Origin: Chitinilyticum litopenaei DSM 21440
Lineage (GTDB): Bacteria > Pseudomonadota > Gammaproteobacteria > Burkholderiales > Chitinibacteraceae
Reading direction: 5' to 3'
Assembly: GCF_000428145.1 (NCBI RefSeq)
Contig: NZ_ATZJ01000022.1
Coordinates: forward strand, 1 to 63,713
Length of the DNA: 63,713 nucleotides
Numbering within the stretch: position 1 is the first letter of the stretch; the number at the start of each line of letters is the position of its first letter. This document shows, piece after piece, positions 60,037 to 63,713 of the stretch. The notes under the pieces are model-generated. The model ran no database searches, was not told where the DNA came from, and saw nothing but the letters and a program-made list of their open reading frames with translations. The position numbers were made by a program, and so were the translations under genes.

Positions 60037-60071
60037 GCAGGGTGTTGAAAAACACCCTGCGGCTCGTTTTT
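60037..60071 (+). terminator. terminator of the MFS gene
   Basis: GCAGGGTGTT and AACACCCTGC, 10 bp perfect stem around GAAA, followed by GGCTCGTTTTT. Immediately after it TTTTTCCGGC and GCCGGGAAAAA form another, bidirectional hairpin (60066-60090). Confidence 0.85.
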
Positions 60072-60094
60072 CCGGCAAAGCCGGGAAAAATGTA

Positions 60095-60275
60095 CCTGAT
60101 TAGCAAGACTTCTTAGTAAAACCCAAATCAACCACAGAGACACAGAGAACACAGAGAACACAGAGAACACAGAGAAAAACCGGAGCACGTCCAGGCAATT
60201 CTCAGGGTTTTGCTTCCTCTGTGTCTCTGTGGTTCAATGGGTTTTTTGGTTTGCTGCGAAGGGTTTCCAATCAGG
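60095..60275. mobile_element. CACAGAG-core MITE B
   Basis: About 181 bp. Left end CCTGATTAGCAAGACTTCTT, right end (inverted) CCTGATTGGAAACCCTTCGC; inside AACCACAGAGACACAGAG with three further CACAGAGAA units and the inverted CTCTGTGTCTCTGTGGTT. The left 20 bases equal the start of the IS1595-type element at 63392 except for one or two positions. Confidence 0.85.
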
Positions 60276-60385
60276 AAAATGTATGAAAAGCAAATTGTAA
60301 ACCATTGATTTTTCAAGAGGCCGTTTGCACCGGGCTTTGCCCGGTGCTTGATGCTGCCGGAAAAACCGACTTTTTCAACCGCCAG
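60276..60385. other. cydB downstream region
   Basis: 110 bases with a GCACCGGGC/GCCCGGTGC hairpin around TTT (60327-60347). It may serve as the cydB terminator, although the expected T-run is weak. Confidence 0.5.
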
Positions 60386-61390
60386 TTAGTCGTAGCGCAG
60401 CTCGCTCGCCTTGCCGCGGAACACGCGATAGGCAAACACCGTGTAGGCGGCGATCACCGGCAGCACGATCAGCGCGCCATAAAAGATCACCTGCAGCGCA
60501 GCCGTGCTGGCCGCGGCCTGCCACAGCGTGAGCCGGTCGATCACCAGATACGGAAACACGCTGTAGCTCAGGCCGTAGAAGGCCAGCAGCACGATGCCGA
60601 CGACCAGCAGGAAGGGCACGAGGCTCAGGCGTTCGCGCGCGGCGGGTTCGCGCCTGGCCAGGCGCGGCAGCAGCAGCCACAGCGCGGCGAAGAGCGCGGC
60701 GGTCACGACGGGAACCAGCGCGAGCAGAAAGACGGTCGGCAGCGCAAACCAGCGCTCGGCGATGCGCGCGCTCGCCAGTGGCGTCGCGATCGACACCAGC
60801 ACGACGGCGGCCGCCGCGGCATACAGGCTGCTCCGGGCCCAGGCAATCGCCCGCAGTTGCAGCGCGCCGTCCGTTTTCAGGATCAGCCAGCATGCCCCAA
60901 GCAGGATGTAGCCGCCAGCCAGCGCCAGACCCGAGATCAGCGCCATGCCCCAGGGCATGGCTCCGGGGGCGAAACCGGTGATGAAGCGGCCGAGCATCAC
61001 GCCCTGCGCCAGCGCGGCCAGCAGCGAGCCGGCGGCAAAGGCCATGTTCCACGCATACTGGTGCTCGTCGCGCGCCTTGACGCGGAAGTCAAAGGCCACG
61101 CCACGCAGGATCAGCCCCAGCAGCATCACCGCCACCGGCAGATACAGCTCGCCCAGGATGATGCCGTGCGCCAGCGGAAAGGCGACCAGCAAGAGCCCCA
61201 CACCCAGCACCAGCCAGGTTTCGTTGGCGTCCCAGAAGGGGCCGATGCTGGCGATCATCGTGTCCTTTTCTTCGGCATTTCCCAGTGGCAGCAAGAGGCC
61301 GACGCCAAGGTCATAGCCATCCAGAATCACATAGATGAGCATGGCCAGCGCCATCAGCGCGGCAAAAATCACGGGCAACCAGAATTCCAT
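60386..61390 (-). CDS. cydB: cytochrome bd (CIO-type) ubiquinol oxidase subunit II
   Basis: 334 residues with about eight membrane helices. MEFWLPVIFAALMALAMLIY, LDGYDLGVGLLLPL and NETWLVLGVGLLLVAFPLAH are typical of CydB/CioB. Partner of cydA; together they reduce O2 to water using quinol, without pumping protons. One base separates it from cydA. Length fits the short CIO class. Confidence 0.94.
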   Translation of the reverse strand: MEFWLPVIFAALMALAMLIYVILDGYDLGVGLLLPLGNAEEKDTMIASIGPFWDANETWLVLGVGLLLVAFPLAHGIILGELYLPVAVMLLGLILRGVAFDFRVKARDEHQYAWNMAFAAGSLLAALAQGVMLGRFITGFAPGAMPWGMALISGLALAGGYILLGACWLILKTDGALQLRAIAWARSSLYAAAAAVVLVSIATPLASARIAERWFALPTVFLLALVPVVTAALFAALWLLLPRLARREPAARERLSLVPFLLVVGIVLLAFYGLSYSVFPYLVIDRLTLWQAAASTAALQVIFYGALIVLPVIAAYTVFAYRVFRGKASELRYD

Positions 61391-61391
61391 G

Positions 61392-62720
61392 TCATTCTCC
61401 CTGTGCGGATTGAAGGGCGGCCTTGCTGGCCTTGCCCGCCATGTGGAATACCACGCTCACATAGGTGGCCAGCAGCACGACATACAGCAGCAGATACATC
61501 ACCAGCGTGCTGGCGACCATGCCGCCGGGCACCTTCGTCACCGCGTCGGCGGTGCGCAGCACGCCCTGCACCAGCCAGGGCTGGCGGCCGATTTCGGCGA
61601 CATACCAGCCGGCCACCGTCGCAATCCAGCCGCTGAAACTCATCCACACCAGCGCGCGGCTCAGCCACGGCGCCAGCGTGCCGCGCCGGCAGAACTGCCA
61701 GGCGCCGAGCACGCCGATCAGCAGCATCGCCAGCCCGACGCCAACCATCACGCGAAAGCTCCAGAACACCTTGGCCACCGGCGGATGGTCGTCGCCGAAC
61801 GCGCTGATGCCCTTCAGTTCGCCATCCAGCTCATGCGTGAGGATGAGGCTGGCGAGCTTGGGGATGGCGATGCTGTAGTCATTCGTGCGGGTTTCAGCGT
61901 TGGGCAGCGCAAACAGCTGCAGCGGCGCGCCGCGCTCGGTGTGCCAGATGCCTTCGATGGCGGCAATCTTGGCCGGCTGGTGCTTGAGCGTGTTGAGCCC
62001 GTGCAGATCGCCCAGGAAAGCCTGCAGCGGCGCCAGCACGGCGGCGATGATGAGCGCCGTTTTCAGCGCGTTGGCGACGCCGCCCGAGCGATCACCGCGG
62101 CGCCAGCGCCAGGTCGACACGCCGGCAACCAGGAAGGCGACGGTCAACGCGGAAGCCAGCAGCATGTGGCTCAGCCGATAGGGCATCGACGGGTTGAAGA
62201 TCACGGCCAGCCAGTCGGTGACCACCGCGCGGCCATCGACCATCTCGAAGCCGGCCGGCGTCTGCATCCAGGAGTTGAGCACGATGATCCAGAACGCCGA
62301 CACCGTGGTGCCAAAGGCCACCAGAAAGGTCGCAAAGGTGTGCATGCGCTCGCCGACCTTCTGCCTGCCAAAGAGCATGATGCCGAGGAAGGTCGCCTCC
62401 AGGAAAAAGGCGGTGAGCACCTCGTACGCCAGCAGCGGGCCGGCAATGTCGCCCACCGTCTGCATATAGCCCGGCCAGTTGGTGCCGAACTGGAAGCTCA
62501 TGGTGATGCCGCTGACCACGCCGAGCGCAAAGGTCAGCGCAAACACCTTGACCCAGAAGTAATAGGCGTCGAGCCAGGCGGCATCGCCGCTGCGGCGGTA
62601 GGCCGTCTTGAACCACAGCAGCACCCAGCCCAGCGCGATGCTGATGGTGGGAAACAGGATGTGGAAGGTGATGTTGGCCGCGAACTGGATGCGCGACAGC
62701 GTCAGTACGTCGAAATCCAT
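61392..62720 (-). CDS. cydA: cytochrome bd (CIO-type) ubiquinol oxidase subunit I
   Basis: 442 residues. Haem ligands: His in FHILFPTISIALG (b595), His in YRLSHMLLASALT (b558) and a Met in the helix following. It has the short Q-loop and the EIGRQPWLVQG segment typical of cyanide-insensitive oxidase CioA. The start MDFDVLTLSRIQ at 62720 has AGGAGG upstream and is one base after the regulator stop, so gbsR-cydA-cydB is one operon. Confidence 0.95.
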   Translation of the reverse strand: MDFDVLTLSRIQFAANITFHILFPTISIALGWVLLWFKTAYRRSGDAAWLDAYYFWVKVFALTFALGVVSGITMSFQFGTNWPGYMQTVGDIAGPLLAYEVLTAFFLEATFLGIMLFGRQKVGERMHTFATFLVAFGTTVSAFWIIVLNSWMQTPAGFEMVDGRAVVTDWLAVIFNPSMPYRLSHMLLASALTVAFLVAGVSTWRWRRGDRSGGVANALKTALIIAAVLAPLQAFLGDLHGLNTLKHQPAKIAAIEGIWHTERGAPLQLFALPNAETRTNDYSIAIPKLASLILTHELDGELKGISAFGDDHPPVAKVFWSFRVMVGVGLAMLLIGVLGAWQFCRRGTLAPWLSRALVWMSFSGWIATVAGWYVAEIGRQPWLVQGVLRTADAVTKVPGGMVASTLVMYLLLYVVLLATYVSVVFHMAGKASKAALQSAQGE

Positions 62721-62721
62721 G

Positions 62722-63273
62722 TCAGTCCTCCTTGCTGCGGCCAAGCCGGCTGGCGGCATCGACAAAACGGGTGACCTGCGTACCCAGCTTCAGCAGGCGC
62801 TCAAGCATGGCCGGCTCAAGCCGCTGCACGTCGCCAAACCAGGTCGTCAGCAGCTCGATCAGCTCGTGCATCTCGCGCATGCGGCGCTGTGCGTGTTCCT
62901 CGGCCGCGTCCTGCGGCTCTTGCAGCAGCGCCTCGCGCAGCAGCGACAGCGTCGGGTCGACCTCGCGCTTGCGCTTTTCCTCGGCCAGCGTGCGGAAGAT
63001 TTCCCACACGTCGTCCGGCGTCGCGAAGTAGTCGCGGCGGTCGCCCGGCAGGTGCACAAGGCGCACCAGCCGCCAGCTCTGCAGCTCTTTGAGGCCGATG
63101 CTGACGTTGGAGCGCGACATGCCCAGCTGCTCGACGATGTCGTCGGCGTTCAGCGGCTGCGGGCTGATGAAGAGCAGGGCGTAAATCTGGCCCACCGTGC
63201 GGTTGACCCCCCAGCGGCTGCCCATCTCGCCAAAGTGCAGCACGAAGCGTTCGTTCAGTGGTGTGAGATTCAT
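62722..63273 (-). CDS. GbsR/MarR-family transcriptional regulator
   Basis: 183 residues. Winged helix of the GbsR type: FGEMGSRWGVNRTVGQIYAL, LNADDIVEQLGMSRSNVSIG and LKELQSWRLVRLVHLPGDRR. The C-terminal half is helical (RMREMHELIELLTTWFGDV) and probably dimerises. Start MNLTPLNERF at 63273, preferred over an upstream TTG. It is the first gene of the cyd operon and a palindrome just upstream (63295-63312) may be its own operator. Confidence 0.88.
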   Translation of the reverse strand: MNLTPLNERFVLHFGEMGSRWGVNRTVGQIYALLFISPQPLNADDIVEQLGMSRSNVSIGLKELQSWRLVRLVHLPGDRRDYFATPDDVWEIFRTLAEEKRKREVDPTLSLLREALLQEPQDAAEEHAQRRMREMHELIELLTTWFGDVQRLEPAMLERLLKLGTQVTRFVDAASRLGRSKED

Positions 63274-63294
63274 GGCTTTTCCATGTTTTTGTAA

Positions 63295-63312
63295 TTTCAA
63301 GAATTATTGAAA
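63295..63312. promoter_or_regulatory. TTTCAA..TTGAAA palindrome upstream of the gbsR-cyd operon
   Basis: TTTCAAGAATTATTGAAA is an 18 bp inverted repeat with a 6 bp centre, 22 bases before the regulator start. A likely autoregulatory operator for a MarR/GbsR dimer. Inference only. Confidence 0.5.
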
Positions 63313-63327
63313 ATTATAAACGCAAGT

Positions 63328-63341
63328 TTGATCTGGCGCAA
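63328..63341. promoter_or_regulatory. weak FNR-like site
   Basis: TTGATCTGGCGCAA matches TTGAT-N4-ATCAA in 8 of 10 positions. The position, 55 bases from the start, fits an anaerobic regulator of the oxidase. The match is imperfect. Confidence 0.3.
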
Positions 63342-63391
63342 ATTCTGACGAGCCTTCAGAAGAGCGCACCTTGCCCTTGAACAAAGTCATT

Positions 63392-63713
63392 CCTGATTAG
63401 CAAGACTCCTCAGCTTACAGATTTTTGCTGAACTATGCTGAAAGCAGAGCCCAAGCAGGAGAGCAATCATGTCCATGAATCTCGTGCAATTTCAGCGCGG
63501 CCTCTCGCTACCGGAGTTCCAGCGGCGCTTTGGCACCGAGCCGCAATGCCAGGCCGCACTGGAAAAAGCCCGCTGGCCACAGGGTTTCCGTTGTCCGCAT
63601 TGCCAGCACACCGCCTGTTACCGCATCGGGAACCGCACGCATCCCCTCTTTCAGTGCACGCAGTGCCGGAAACAGACCTCGCTGATAGCCGGGACGATCA
63701 TGCAGCACAGCGC
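63392..63713 (+). mobile_element. IS1595-type insertion sequence, left end (cut by window edge)
   Basis: Left end CCTGATTAGCAAGACTCCTC followed by AGCTTACAG, then 56 bases to the transposase start. The same outer 20 bases flank the CACAGAG-core MITEs at 44676 and 60095. The right end is outside the window. Confidence 0.75.
63469..63713 (+). CDS. IS1595-family transposase, N-terminal part
   Basis: About 81 residues visible (MSMNLVQFQRGLSLPEFQRR ..). A zinc ribbon characteristic of IS1595/ISXO2-type transposases is seen: FRCPHCQHTACYRI and LFQCTQCRKQTSLIAGTIMQ. The DDE/N catalytic part is outside the window. Ribosome site AGGAGAG. Confidence 0.88.
   Translation, partial: MSMNLVQFQRGLSLPEFQRRFGTEPQCQAALEKARWPQGFRCPHCQHTACYRIGNRTHPLFQCTQCRKQTSLIAGTIMQHS

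Noticed and set aside
60120..60236. Repeated CACAGAGAA units as tandem regulatory sites
   Set aside because: They form the arm of a MITE with inverted-repeat ends and occur at unrelated loci.

Overview
The window is GC-rich chromosomal DNA with betaproteobacterial gene content. The combination of narGHJI/narXL, a bidirectional HoxFUYH hydrogenase, a cyanide-insensitive-type cytochrome bd oxidase, a DUF3079 protein and many short palindromic intergenic repeats fits a facultative Rhodocyclales- or Neisseriales-like organism. This is an inference from gene content; no rRNA or tRNA gene was seen to confirm it.

Layout. (1) 1-9000, minus strand: an array of four 5'-truncated Rhs (YD-repeat) fragments. 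Each GC-rich fragment ends in a different toxin-like tip, and the tips are followed by AT-rich genes that look like immunity genes. Fragments 1-3 share a conserved spacer carrying hairpin repeats. Fragment 4 is clearly broken. (2) 9300-14240, minus strand: central carbon genes fda, fbp and tpiA, then a small membrane protein and a GlpR-type regulator; probable GlpR operators lie in the tpiA leader. (3) 14670-29300: katG, an AraC regulator, a HAD phosphatase coupled to a SemiSWEET transporter, mutS, rluB, greB, an orphan sensor kinase, thyA, an FbpC-like ATPase and a YgjP-like metalloprotein. (4) 29700-43100, plus strand: nitrate respiration and molybdenum cofactor genes (narGHJI, a truncated mobA fused in frame to moaC, narX, narL, mog), interrupted by a DUF3079 gene and an unknown 598-residue protein. 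(5) 43485-52740, minus strand: a PQQ-type sugar dehydrogenase and an NAD-reducing [NiFe] hydrogenase cluster in the order hypF, hoxF, hoxU, hoxY, a small GIY-YIG gene, hoxH, hoxW. (6) 52980-63270: DUF808, xseB-ispA-dxs (isoprenoid precursors), ald, an MFS transporter and gbsR-cydA-cydB. (7) The right edge enters an IS1595-type insertion sequence.

How the genes fit together. The organism can respire oxygen through a CIO-type bd oxidase and nitrate through NarGHI, with NarXL as the likely nitrate sensor pair and Mog/MoaC supplying cofactor. It can interconvert H2 and NADH through HoxFUYH. The Rhs array is a contact-dependent competition locus with stored toxin tips.

The most unusual material is non-coding. 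There is a dispersed hairpin family with arms like GGGTATATGCC..AGCC, present both at Rhs fragment junctions and at gene 3' ends. A 25-27 bp micro-insertion has landed three times in sequences that have uninterrupted relatives. CACAGAG-core MITEs have ends that match the IS1595-type element at the right edge. A REP-centred palindromic element is bounded by 15 bp inverted repeats. No tRNA, rRNA, CRISPR array or phage module was found.
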